Positions 16,457-25,798 of a DNA stretch of 60,143 nucleotides are shown here, piece by piece. Each line of letters begins with the position of its first letter. Within the stretch, counting starts at the first letter, position 1. Made by a program: the position numbers and the translations under genes. Below the pieces are notes generated by a model. The model was given only the letters and a program-made list of their open reading frames with translations, had not been told where the DNA came from and made no database searches. The stretch is from contig CAMBPV010000007.1 in assembly GCA_945869695.1 (NCBI GenBank), forward strand, positions 1 to 60,143, read 5' to 3'. This DNA is from Prosthecobacter debontii. GTDB lineage: Bacteria > Verrucomicrobiota > Verrucomicrobiia > Verrucomicrobiales > Verrucomicrobiaceae.

Positions 16457-19400
16457 ATGAAATCCCTCCTTGCTCTCGCCTTGCTCAGTTCTTCTGCCAT
16501 TGCGCAGCCGCGTGACATTTTTGACTACACTGGCCAGAACAATGCACCAGCAGGCACGAAGAGGCTGGTGTTCATCGCAGCGAAGGGTACGCATGGAGGC
16601 GGCGGGCAGCATGAGTTTCTCGCGGGGGCTTCGTATCTCGCACGGCGGATCAATGAAACCTATTCGCAGGCTTTTGCGGTGGTGTATCCGGAGAACAATT
16701 GGCCGAAGGATCTGACCAAAGCGGATGCGATCATCGTGCTGCTGAATCACGGCGGACGGGCGGCGGACGATGCGAACATCAAGGCGGCTTGTGATCGCGG
16801 GGCGGGCTTTGCGGCGATTCATTATGGCGTGGAGGCGAAGATCGGCTCGCAGGGAAAAAACTACCTCGACTGGATGGGCGGCTTCTTTGAGACGTTTTAC
16901 TCCGTGAACCCGACTTGGGAGGCGAGCGTGCAGCCGGGCCAGCATCCGGTGGCGAAGGGTGTGAAGGCCTTCTCGGCGAAGGATGAATGGTATTACCACA
17001 TGCGCTTCGTGCCGGAGATGAGGGGCGTGACGCCGGTGCTCAGCGCCATCGCGCCGCTGAACACGGTGAAGTTCAAAGAAGGTGACAAGCCGAGTCCGCA
17101 CGGTGGAAACCCGGACGCATTCGCGGATGTGAAGGCGGGCAAGCCGCAGCATCTCGCGTGGGCGTTTGATCGGCCGAAAGGCGGTCGCGGCTTTGGCTTC
17201 ACGGGCTTCCACTTCTTCGCGAACATGACGAACGACAGCTTCCGCACGACGATGCTGAACGGCGTCGCGTGGGCCGCTGGGTTGGAGATTCCAGCCAACG
17301 GAATCGCCACCAAAACACCGACTCAAGCCGAGCTCGACGCGATGATGGCCGAAGCTCGCGGTGCGGGCGCGATGCCTGTTGGCAATGCCAAGCCTGTCTT
17401 CGAAACGCCGCTGATGACGGCCAAGAATCCGAAGCCACGCATTCTCGACATCGACGTGGCCATCAAGAAAGCGAAGGAACTGTATCTCGTCGCCTCCGAT
17501 CAGGGCAGGATCTCCTGCGACTGGGCCACCTGGATTGAGCCAAAACTCATCATGGCAGACGGCAAAACCATCGACCTCACCTCATTGAAATGGAAGGGCG
17601 AAGAGCGTGGCTATGGCCGCACGTTGATTGGCAAAAACAACGCCGGTGGCCCGATCAAGGTCGAAGGCAAGGTCTATGAAAAGGGCATCGGCACTCATGC
17701 TTCATCGACCATCGCTTATGATCTTCCTAGCGGTGTTGAGCGCTTCACCGCGAAGGTGGCGATTGATGACGGTGGCATGGAGCGTGCAGGCAAACCGAGC
17801 GATGCCGGGATGCGTTTCCATGTGTATACCGCTCTGCCATCGAAGCTTCAGCAGGGTGATCTGAATGCAGGTCCGCCGCTGGTGCCTGCGGAGATGTTCA
17901 CTGTGCCGGAAGGTCTGGAAGTCACCGTCTGGGCCACTTCACCGCTGCTCTACAACCCGACGAACATCGACTTCGATGCGCAGGGTCGGATGTATGTCGC
18001 GGAAGGCGTCAACTATCGCGGCAAAGGCGGCCGCCGGCCCGAAGGAGATCGCATCGTGATCCTGGAAGACACTGACCACGATGGCAAAGCCGACAAGAGC
18101 AGCGTCTTCGTACAGGAAAAAGAACTCGCCGCGCCGCTCGGCGTCGCCGTGCTCGATGACAAAGTCGTCGTGTCGCAGCCACCTGACCTTCTCGTTTATA
18201 CCGACACCAATGGCGACCGCATTCCCGACAAGCGCAAGGTTTTGCTCACCGGTTTCGCAGGTCGTCAGCATGACCACAGCCTGCACAGCGTCACTGCCGG
18301 ACCGGATGGCCAGTGGTATTTCAATCAAGGCAACACCGGCGCGCAGTTCACCGATCGCAGCGGCAAAACCTTCCGCATGGGCAGCCCCTACATGCTGCAA
18401 GATATCGCCGGGATGAAGAGCGACGACGGCCATGTGTGGATCGGCGGCTTCAGCGTGCGCATGAATCCCGATGGCACCAACGTGAACATCATCGGGCACA
18501 ACTACCGCAACAGCTACGAGCAGACACTCACCAGCTACGGCGACCTTTTCCAGAGCGACAACGATGACCCGCCCGCCTGCCGCGTGAGCCATGTGTTGGA
18601 AGGCGGCAATGCCGGATTTGCCAGCGCCGATGGCAAACGCAGTTGGGGCGCGGACAAACGTCCCGGCCAGGACACACCAACGGCCGAGTGGCGTCAGGAA
18701 GACCCCGGCACCATGCCCGCTGGCGATGTCTATGGCGGCGGCTCGCCCACCGGCGTGGCCTTCTATGAAAATGGCGCTATCGGTGACAAATGGCGCGGCT
18801 TGTTGCTCGCTTGTGAAGCCGGCAAGAACGTCGTCTTCGGCTACCTGCCCGTGCCCGACGGCGCAGGCTTCAAGCTGGAGCGCATGGACTTCCTCACCTC
18901 CAACAAAGAGAAGGAATGGGCCGGCAGCGACTTCCTCGGCGGGCGTCCTACGGGCGAGCTGAAGACCAAGTTCCGCCCCAGCGATGTCTGCGTCGGACCC
19001 GATGGCGCTTTGTATGTCGCCGACTGGTTTGACCCCGGTGTCGGTGGTCACGGCACCCGTGACGATGGCTACACCGGAGCCATCTACCGCATCGCTCCGA
19101 AAAATTTCAAATCTCAGATTCCAAATCTGCAATTGGATGCCATCGAAGGTCAAATTGCCGCGCTCAAGAGCCCCGCCGTGAACGTGCGCAACAGCGGCTT
19201 CACTCGCTTGAAAGCCGCAGGTGCCAGAGCCGTGCCAGCCGTCGCCGCCTTGCTCGAAGATAGCGACTCCTTCATTGCCGCGCGTGCTGCGTGGTTGCTC
19301 GCTCAGATGGGGGATGAAGGCATCGCCAAAGTGAAGCCATGGCTGGAGTCCAAAGATGCCACGCAGCGTCTCGTCGCCTATCGTGCGCTACGCCGCGCCA

Positions 19401-20404
19401 ATCATAACGTGCTCGCCATGGCCTCAAAAATGGCCTCAGATTCCGATGCCGCCGTGCGTCGTGAAGTGGCCGTGACGCTCCGCGATGTCCCTGCCGAGCA
19501 GAGCGTGCCGATCCTGGTGAAGATCGCCCAACAGTTCGATGGCAAGGACCGCACCTACCTCGACGCGCTCGGCCTCGGCAGCGAGGGCAAGGAAGCGCAG
19601 GTCTATGCCGCTTTGAAACCCAGCTGGGACGATGCCTTTGCCAAGATAGCCTGGCGTCTGCACCCCACTGAGGCCGTGAGCGATTTCAAAGCCCGTGCGC
19701 TCAATGACCAACTCACGCCCGACCAACGCACGCTCATGCTCACCGCCATCGCCTTCACCCCAGGACGCGAAGCCGCTGGTGCCATGCTGGAACTCGCGCA
19801 TGCCAAAGGCTTCCCCATGCAGGACCTCGCCAAGTGGTGGCTCATGAATCGCAAAGGCAACGATTGGAAGGCCTACGACATCGACGGCAGCATGAAGGCC
19901 CTCGGCATTTATGATCCAGACAAAGTGAAGCTCGTCGCCTCACCCATGCCGCCGCCTCCCACGAATACGCCGAAGCTCGACCTCGCGCAGATCGCTGCCT
20001 TGAAAGGCGATCCCAAAAACGGTGCCACAGCCGTCGCCACCTGCCTCACCTGCCACCGCATCGGAGCCGCAGGTGTGGATTTCGGTCCTGACCTCACGAC
20101 CTACGGCAAGCAGCAGACCACCGACATCCTCGTCCAAGCCATCGCCCAGCCCAGTCACACCATTTCCCACGGCTACGAAGGCAGCGAGATCAAAACCACT
20201 GACGGCCTTGTCATCACCGGCATGGTTTTATCTGACAGCGATCCCCTCATCATCAAATGCATGGGCGGCGGGGTGCAGACCATCCCGAAGACTCGCATCG
20301 CCAGTCGCACCAAAATGAAAACCTCCCTCATGTATGAGCCCATCATGCTCGGCCTGACCCCCCAAAGCATTGCCGACATCGCCGCCTATTTGAAGAGCCT
20401 TTAA
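16457..20404 (+). CDS. Secreted ThuA + NPCBM + PVC-type dehydrogenase + HEAT + cytochrome c protein
   Basis: The 1315-residue exported protein starts at ATG 16457 (MKSLLALALLSSSAIAQP); an in-frame start four codons earlier adds nothing. A ThuA-type (glutamine-amidotransferase-fold) domain fills about 25-275 (RLVFIAAKGTHGGGGQHEFL, LLNHGGRAADD, GFTGFHFFANMTND). An NPCBM-like sugar-binding domain follows (about 335-460, YEKGIGTHASSTIAYDLPSG). The PVC dehydrogenase propeller comes next (about 475-885, DTDHDGKAD near 539), then HEAT repeats (about 890-1130). A C-terminal cytochrome c domain has heme site Cys1196-Cys1199-His1200 (TCLTCHRIG). ThuA relatives act on trehalose or other sugars; the heme would pass electrons onward. 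It lies 51 bases before a related giant protein ending in a copper domain. Confidence 0.9.
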   Translation: MKSLLALALLSSSAIAQPRDIFDYTGQNNAPAGTKRLVFIAAKGTHGGGGQHEFLAGASYLARRINETYSQAFAVVYPENNWPKDLTKADAIIVLLNHGGRAADDANIKAACDRGAGFAAIHYGVEAKIGSQGKNYLDWMGGFFETFYSVNPTWEASVQPGQHPVAKGVKAFSAKDEWYYHMRFVPEMRGVTPVLSAIAPLNTVKFKEGDKPSPHGGNPDAFADVKAGKPQHLAWAFDRPKGGRGFGFTGFHFFANMTNDSFRTTMLNGVAWAAGLEIPANGIATKTPTQAELDAMMAEARGAGAMPVGNAKPVFETPLMTAKNPKPRILDIDVAIKKAKELYLVASDQGRISCDWATWIEPKLIMADGKTIDLTSLKWKGEERGYGRTLIGKNNAGGPIKVEGKVYEKGIGTHASSTIAYDLPSGVERFTAKVAIDDGGMERAGKPSDAGMRFHVYTALPSKLQQGDLNAGPPLVPAEMFTVPEGLEVTVWATSPLLYNPTNIDFDAQGRMYVAEGVNYRGKGGRRPEGDRIVILEDTDHDGKADKSSVFVQEKELAAPLGVAVLDDKVVVSQPPDLLVYTDTNGDRIPDKRKVLLTGFAGRQHDHSLHSVTAGPDGQWYFNQGNTGAQFTDRSGKTFRMGSPYMLQDIAGMKSDDGHVWIGGFSVRMNPDGTNVNIIGHNYRNSYEQTLTSYGDLFQSDNDDPPACRVSHVLEGGNAGFASADGKRSWGADKRPGQDTPTAEWRQEDPGTMPAGDVYGGGSPTGVAFYENGAIGDKWRGLLLACEAGKNVVFGYLPVPDGAGFKLERMDFLTSNKEKEWAGSDFLGGRPTGELKTKFRPSDVCVGPDGALYVADWFDPGVGGHGTRDDGYTGAIYRIAPKNFKSQIPNLQLDAIEGQIAALKSPAVNVRNSGFTRLKAAGARAVPAVAALLEDSDSFIAARAAWLLAQMGDEGIAKVKPWLESKDATQRLVAYRALRRANHNVLAMASKMASDSDAAVRREVAVTLRDVPAEQSVPILVKIAQQFDGKDRTYLDALGLGSEGKEAQVYAALKPSWDDAFAKIAWRLHPTEAVSDFKARALNDQLTPDQRTLMLTAIAFTPGREAAGAMLELAHAKGFPMQDLAKWWLMNRKGNDWKAYDIDGSMKALGIYDPDKVKLVASPMPPPPTNTPKLDLAQIAALKGDPKNGATAVATCLTCHRIGAAGVDFGPDLTTYGKQQTTDILVQAIAQPSHTISHGYEGSEIKTTDGLVITGMVLSDSDPLIIKCMGGGVQTIPKTRIASRTKMKTSLMYEPIMLGLTPQSIADIAAYLKSL

Positions 20405-20455
20405 TCGCAAGAATCGACCTCATTCCCCATTTTACTCTCACCCGACTCCAACCGC

Positions 20456-23400
20456 ATGAAACACATCCTCCTCACTCTGCTCTCGCTCGCCACCTTCTCG
20501 ACGGCTGCTCCACTCGTTTATGAAGGCACCGAAGGCCCGGGTAAAGGCAAGCACATTGTCTTCCTAGCGAATGATCATGAGTATCGCTCTGAGGAGTCGC
20601 TGCCGCAGCTCGCGCGCATTCTTGCAAAGCATCAGGGTTTCAAATGCACCGTGATCTTTGGTATTGATCCCGAGTCCGGTGAGATCGTCGCCGGCGACAA
20701 ATTCAACATGCCGGGCATCGAGGCGCTGGACACCGCCGACCTCGCCGTGGTCTTCCTGCGTTTCCAAAACCTGCCACCAGAGCAGATGAAGCACTTTGAC
20801 GACTACCTCAAACGCGGCGGGCCGGTGGTCGGGATGCGCACGGCGACGCACGGCTTTAAAATGCCAAAAGACGCGCCGTTCGCGAAGTATTCCTTCGACT
20901 ACAAAGGCAGCGACTACGAACTCGGCTTCGGTCATCAGGTGCTGGGCCAGACTTGGGTCGGTCACTACGGCACGAATCACAAGCAGAGCACGCGCATTGC
21001 CATCGTAGATGCGCTGAAGCAGCATCCGATCCTGCGCGGCGTGAAGGACATCTGGGTGCAGGCAGGCGGTTATGTCGGCAAACCTACCAGCGGCGAGATC
21101 TTGACCATGGCGCAGCCGCTGAACGGCATGACGCCCGATTCACCTGCCGACTCCACCAAACCGCCGATGCCCAGCGAGTGGACCCGCAGCTACAAATCCG
21201 CCTCGGGCAAAGAAGGTCGCGTTTTCACGTCGCTGTATGGCACGTCGGAGGACATCACGAACGAAGGTTACCGTCGCCTGCTCGTGAACGGCATCTTCTG
21301 GTCGCTCGGTTTGGAAGAGAAGATCAAAGCTGACCTCAACATCGCCTTCGTCGGTGCCGCCAAACCCAACACCTTCGCTGGCGGCGCTTATGCACGTGGG
21401 ATCAAACCGGAGATGTATGCCGGCTTTGAAAGCCCGATCCCGGCGAACAACAACACAAAGAAGCCAGAGAAGAAGGTCGAGAAAAAAGCCGCCGCAGCTT
21501 CCATGGAAGCCAAGCCCGCCATCGCGACCGGCAAACCAGCCCGCTTCGTCCGCATCGAGATTCCGGGTGAAAAGAAATGCCTCCAGATCGCTGAGATCGA
21601 GATCCTGAGCGGTGGCAAAAACATTGCGAAGGGTGGCAAGGCCACGCAATCGACGACGGGACACGGCGGTGACGCGAGCCGAGCGATGGATGGCGACAAG
21701 AACCGCAACTACGGCAAAGGCATGACGCACACCATTGAAAACAAGCCCAACCCATGGTGGGAGATTGATCTCGGCAGCGCACATGAGATCGAAACCATTG
21801 GTCTTTGGGGTCGTGAAGGCTTTGGAGACCGTCTGGGCGGTTTCACGCTGAGTCTGCTCGATGACACACGGAAGCCGGTGTTTGAGATCAAGAATGTCGA
21901 GGCACCTCAATCGATGACGATTGATGTTAAAGGCGGCGGCAAGCTCGCTTACCTGACTTTTGATGGCAAACCGGGTAAACCAGCAGCGAAGGGCTCGAGC
22001 GGCGGAGCGCCAGCTGCAAAGGAGCCTGCGCTCGTCGAGGTGCCAGCGGACTACACAGACACGCTGCCCTTCGCCTTCAGCAAAGGCGACACCGTGGCGA
22101 TCCTCGGCAACGGCCTGCCCGACCGCATGCAGCACGATGGCTGGATGGAGACGGTGCTGCAAAGCGCGTTGCCAGAGCAAAACGTGCGCTTCCGCAACAT
22201 GAGCGCGAGTGGCGACCGCCCGAACTCTTTCCCTCGCAGCGGCGGGCACATGCACATGACGGATTACCTGCGGCATGTGAAGCCGGATGTCGTGTTCTCC
22301 TTCTTCGGCTACAACGAGTCCTTCGAGAGCAAGCCGGACGACTTCAAAAAGCAGCTCGTCGATTTCGTGAAGTATGTGCGCGGCACGAAGCCGAACGGCA
22401 AAACCTTCCCGCGCATCGTGCTCTTCAGCCCCATCGCGCATGAGGACACGAAGAATCCGAACGTGCCGAACGGTGCGGAGCACAATCCGCAGCTCGAAGC
22501 CTACACGAAGGCCACCGAAGCTGCCGCGAAGGAGGCGGGCGTGGGCTTTGTCGATCTCTTCCACCCTTCGCTCGATCTTTTCAAAGCCGCAAGGGAGCCA
22601 CTGACGATCAATGGCGTGCACATGAGCGCCGAGGGTAACCGCCAGCTCGCGGAAGTGATCGCGAAGGCACTTCTTGGCAAGGAAGTCACCGCGTCCGCGT
22701 CGCTCGAAGAACTGCGTGAGGCCGTGATGGAGAAGGATGTGCATTGGAATGCCCGCTACCGCGCCCGCGATGGCAATGACGTCTGGGGTGGCCGTTCAAC
22801 GCTCTCCTTCACCGATGGACAAACCAACGCCGTCGTGCTCCAGCATGAGCTGACGATGCTCGACGTCATGACCGGTAATCGCGACCCCAAAATCTGGGCT
22901 CGTGTGAAGGGCGGCGATCTCAAAGTCAATGACAGCAACGTGCCAGCGCCTGTGTCGGTGATTTCCAATGTCGGCGGAAAGTCGAAGTCCTCCAACGCTC
23001 AGAAAGAAGGCCGAACGGAATACATCAGCGGCCAGGAAGCGATCAAGCACATGGCCTTTGATCCGCGCTTTGAAGTGAGCCTCTTCGCCGATGAGGCGCA
23101 GTTCCCACAGCTCGTGAATCCCGTGCAGATGCAGGTCGATACCAAAGGCCGCCTCTGGGCCGCCGTGTGGCACACCTACCCGATGTGGGAGCCGCTGAAG
23201 GAGATGAAGGACGCCCTCGTCATCTGCCACGACGACAACAAAGACGGCAAAGCAGATCGCATCACCGAGTTCGCCCGCGTGCAGAATCCGCTTGGCTTTG
23301 AGTTCTGGAATGGCGGCGTCATCGTCACCTGCGCCCCGGACATCATCTTCCTCAAAGACACCGATGGCGACGATGTGGCCGACGTGCGCACGATCATGCT

Positions 23401-24907
23401 GCAAGGCGTCGATTTCGCCGACACGCATCACGGCGCGAACAATCTTGTCATGGGCCCCGATGGCGGCATCTACTGGCAGAGCGGCGTCTTCATGGTGCAC
23501 AATCACGAGCATCCATGGGGTCCGTCGTTGCAGACCGGCACCAGCGCCATGTATCGCTTCGATCCGCGCCGCTTCACCATCGCGAAGCACGCTGACAACT
23601 CGCCGAACCCGCACGGCATCGCCTTTGACGCCTGGGGTTATCTCTATGCCACCGACGGCACCGGTGGTCGCGCTTACCAAGTCCGCCCCGAAGGCAACGG
23701 CTTCAAAATGCATGAGCTGCTCAAGAAGGAAGTGCGTCCCGTCACCGCCAGCGAGATCGTCAGCAGCACCCACTTCCCCGAAGACATGCAGGGCGACTTC
23801 CTCATCTGCAACGTCATCGGCTTCCTCGGCATCAAGCACTACGACTTGGCCCGCAATGCCGAGGGCGGATCGGTCTGGGGCGAGCCCGCTGGCGCAGACC
23901 TCACCGTCAAAGTCACGCAGGCCGATGGCAGCGTCACCGAGGACAAATCACGTGGCCTGCTCATGAGCGGCGACAAAAACTTCCGCCCCAGCGATGCGGT
24001 CTTCGGTGAAGATGGTGCTCTTTACATCGCCGACTGGCACAACGTCATCATCGGCCACATGCAGCACAACGTGCGCGACCCCAACCGCGACCACAAACAC
24101 GGCCGCATTTACCGCATGACCGCCAAAGGTCGCGAGTTGCAGAAACCCGTCGCCATCGACGGCCAGCCCATCCCCGCGTTGCTCGAAAACCTCAAGCATC
24201 CCGCCGATGGCGTGCGTCACCGCACCCGCGTCGAACTCAGCGAGCGCCCCACCGCCGAAGTCATCGCCGCCACGAAGGAATGGATGAAGCAGTTCGATGC
24301 CACCAAGAAAGAAGACGCGCATCCTTTGCTCGAAGCCCTCTGGCTCCACCAGCAACACAATGTCCGCGACACCGCGCTGCTCGCGAAACTGCAAACCAGC
24401 CCTGAGCTCCATGCCCGCAACGCTGCCAACGTCGTGCAGCAGCTGTGGTTCAACGTCGAAGCCAGCACCAAAGGCGGCGTCATCGCCGGAGAAGTCGAGG
24501 AGAAGGCTCAGAAGTCCGGCATCCTCAGCGACACGCCTGAGCTGACCACCATCCGCATCGGCACCATCCGTGAGCGCCTCATGTATGACGTGAAGGAGCT
24601 CAGCGTGAAAGCCGGCAAAAAGATCAAGCTCATCTTCGCCAACACCGACGTCATGCCGCACAACCTCCTCGTCACCAAGCCCGGCAAGGCCGACGCCGTC
24701 ATGAACGCCGCCATCGTCATGGGCGCCGCCGGCTTCGAAAAAGGCTTCATCCCCGCCGGTGACGACGTTTTGCACCACACCAAGCTTCTCGACATGAGCA
24801 AAGAGGAAACCCTCGAGTTCACCTTGGCCGCTCCCGGCGACTATCCCTTCGTCTGCAGCTTCCCCGGCCACGGCATCATCATGCGCGGGGTGTTGAAGGC
24901 GAAGTAA
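20456..24907 (+). CDS. Secreted ThuA + discoidin-like + SGNH-like + PVC-type dehydrogenase + azurin-like copper protein
   Basis: The 1483-residue exported protein has signal peptide [18 protein letters not shown]. ThuA domain about 25-290 ([31 protein letters not shown]). F5/8 type C (discoidin)-like domain about 361-505 ([39 protein letters not shown]). SGNH-like domain about 540-750, whose block [12 protein letters not shown] again lacks the serine, with GYNESF and [14 protein letters not shown] dehydrogenase about 870-1235, short HEAT helices to about 1345. A type-1 copper domain ends the chain with His1402, Cys1467, His1472 and Met1476. From the SGNH domain onward it is collinear with the protein at 5420-8587, as if that protein had gained ThuA and discoidin modules. 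The substrate is unknown. REP hairpins start two bases after the stop. Confidence 0.9.
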   Translation: MKHILLTLLSLATFSTAAPLVYEGTEGPGKGKHIVFLANDHEYRSEESLPQLARILAKHQGFKCTVIFGIDPESGEIVAGDKFNMPGIEALDTADLAVVFLRFQNLPPEQMKHFDDYLKRGGPVVGMRTATHGFKMPKDAPFAKYSFDYKGSDYELGFGHQVLGQTWVGHYGTNHKQSTRIAIVDALKQHPILRGVKDIWVQAGGYVGKPTSGEILTMAQPLNGMTPDSPADSTKPPMPSEWTRSYKSASGKEGRVFTSLYGTSEDITNEGYRRLLVNGIFWSLGLEEKIKADLNIAFVGAAKPNTFAGGAYARGIKPEMYAGFESPIPANNNTKKPEKKVEKKAAAASMEAKPAIATGKPARFVRIEIPGEKKCLQIAEIEILSGGKNIAKGGKATQSTTGHGGDASRAMDGDKNRNYGKGMTHTIENKPNPWWEIDLGSAHEIETIGLWGREGFGDRLGGFTLSLLDDTRKPVFEIKNVEAPQSMTIDVKGGGKLAYLTFDGKPGKPAAKGSSGGAPAAKEPALVEVPADYTDTLPFAFSKGDTVAILGNGLPDRMQHDGWMETVLQSALPEQNVRFRNMSASGDRPNSFPRSGGHMHMTDYLRHVKPDVVFSFFGYNESFESKPDDFKKQLVDFVKYVRGTKPNGKTFPRIVLFSPIAHEDTKNPNVPNGAEHNPQLEAYTKATEAAAKEAGVGFVDLFHPSLDLFKAAREPLTINGVHMSAEGNRQLAEVIAKALLGKEVTASASLEELREAVMEKDVHWNARYRARDGNDVWGGRSTLSFTDGQTNAVVLQHELTMLDVMTGNRDPKIWARVKGGDLKVNDSNVPAPVSVISNVGGKSKSSNAQKEGRTEYISGQEAIKHMAFDPRFEVSLFADEAQFPQLVNPVQMQVDTKGRLWAAVWHTYPMWEPLKEMKDALVICHDDNKDGKADRITEFARVQNPLGFEFWNGGVIVTCAPDIIFLKDTDGDDVADVRTIMLQGVDFADTHHGANNLVMGPDGGIYWQSGVFMVHNHEHPWGPSLQTGTSAMYRFDPRRFTIAKHADNSPNPHGIAFDAWGYLYATDGTGGRAYQVRPEGNGFKMHELLKKEVRPVTASEIVSSTHFPEDMQGDFLICNVIGFLGIKHYDLARNAEGGSVWGEPAGADLTVKVTQADGSVTEDKSRGLLMSGDKNFRPSDAVFGEDGALYIADWHNVIIGHMQHNVRDPNRDHKHGRIYRMTAKGRELQKPVAIDGQPIPALLENLKHPADGVRHRTRVELSERPTAEVIAATKEWMKQFDATKKEDAHPLLEALWLHQQHNVRDTALLAKLQTSPELHARNAANVVQQLWFNVEASTKGGVIAGEVEEKAQKSGILSDTPELTTIRIGTIRERLMYDVKELSVKAGKKIKLIFANTDVMPHNLLVTKPGKADAVMNAAIVMGAAGFEKGFIPAGDDVLHHTKLLDMSKEETLEFTLAAPGDYPFVCSFPGHGIIMRGVLKAK

Positions 24908-24908
24908 T

Positions 24909-25015
24909 CGGGGCATTCCTGCCCCGCCTTTCCGGCAGTAATGGGGACATTCCTGTCCGCTCTGACGGGCGAGGAATCGCCCGAATACATCCAAACCGGG
25001 CAAGGAATGGCCCGG
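24909..25015. repeat. REP hairpin cluster, 3' side of RAYT-2
   Basis: Four short palindromes lie side by side: 24909-24926 (CGGGGCATTCCTGCCCCG), 24943-24958 (GGGGACATTCCTGTCC), 24966-24983 (CGGGCGAGGAATCGCCCG) and 24996-25015 (CCGGGCAAGGAATGGCCCGG). The first two have ATTCC loops and the last two GGAAT, so they are two copies in each orientation. The last one touches the RAYT-2 stop codon. Confidence 0.93.
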
Positions 25016-25654
25016 TTAATTCAGCACATGATTCTCGATGAGCGTGAACTCTGCATCGCGTAACTTCGCCTCCACAGGATTCCGTCGGATGTAATCCCGA
25101 AACGCCCGCAGCTCGTCGTAGTCCCGCACAATGCGGTTGGAGCTGTCCTCCATCCAAAACGCTTGGCCGGTGCGGTCGAGCAGTAGATTGCAGGCCCGTG
25201 CGCTGTAGCCTTTCATGCCGCCGTTGAGCTTGAAGACGTTTTCATCGTCGTTTGGCTTCACGAGGAGGTGAACGTGATTCGGCATAATGACCACGCAGTC
25301 GAGATGAAGTCGGATGCCATCAAATTTCGTGATGGTATCCTCGACCAGCTTTCTGGCCTCGGGATCACGCAAAGCACAACTGCCATGCCCTGCATCCAGC
25401 CATGCGTCCATGCGCTCCGTGAAGCGCTCGGCGTATTCCAGCGTGTCCGTTGGTGACCAAGGCTGCGGATGATGCTCCAGCCATGCGGCGCGTTGGCGAA
25501 TCCACTCACCCAGCAAGGTCTGCGGCACCGAATCGCCCAGACGAAACGTGAAGAAGTAGCTCACCCCCGGCTGCACCCGATGCGGCAAGGTTTGCTGGGT
25601 GATCTCCACCGGCAAGTTGCGGCTCAAGCATTTGAAAGGCACCGAAGAACCCAT
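25016..25654 (-). CDS. REP-associated tyrosine transposase (RAYT-2)
   Basis: This second Y1_Tnp-type protein, about 212 residues from the ATG at 25652-25654, is divergent from RAYT-1. The HUH pair is His127/His129 in CVVIMPNHVHLLVKP and the candidate nucleophile is Tyr188 in RAFRDYIRRNPVEAKL. A frame extension to 25672 adds MPRLRF, but those codons lie inside a REP hairpin, so the inner start is preferred. The segment FKLNGGMKGYSARACN precedes the QAFWMEDSSNRIVRD core seen in the group. It is intact. It is flanked on both sides by GGAAT-loop palindromes, its likely substrates, which do not resemble those around RAYT-1. Confidence 0.92.
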   Translation of the reverse strand: MGSSVPFKCLSRNLPVEITQQTLPHRVQPGVSYFFTFRLGDSVPQTLLGEWIRQRAAWLEHHPQPWSPTDTLEYAERFTERMDAWLDAGHGSCALRDPEARKLVEDTITKFDGIRLHLDCVVIMPNHVHLLVKPNDDENVFKLNGGMKGYSARACNLLLDRTGQAFWMEDSSNRIVRDYDELRAFRDYIRRNPVEAKLRDAEFTLIENHVLN

Positions 25655-25664
25655 AAAACGTAGT

Positions 25665-25742
25665 CGGGGCATTCCTGCCCCGTTTCAAGCCGGTATCGGG
25701 GGCAACCCCGCCCCGTGTTTAAAACGGGCGAGGAATCGCCCG
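25665..25742. repeat. REP hairpin cluster, 5' side of RAYT-2
   Basis: CGGGGCATTCCTGCCCCG at 25665-25682 is identical to 24909-24926. CGGGCGAGGAATCGCCCG at 25725-25742 is identical to 24966-24983. Between them lies a degenerate GGGGGCAACCCCGCCCC unit (about 25698-25714). The order and orientation match the cluster on the other side of RAYT-2. Confidence 0.93.
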
Positions 25743-25798
25743 AACGCTTCTGAAACCTTGCCTCGATACGGTGCTGGCGTTTTGGTGCAGAGCGTGGC

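Noticed and set aside
17939..19153. 404-codon antisense open frame
   Set aside because: Mirror frame of the ThuA-NPCBM-dehydrogenase gene; low-complexity Ala/Gly/Val composition, no motifs.
21140..22744. 534-codon antisense open frame
   Set aside because: Lies wholly inside the 1483-residue dehydrogenase gene and shows Arg/His/Leu-rich shadow composition.
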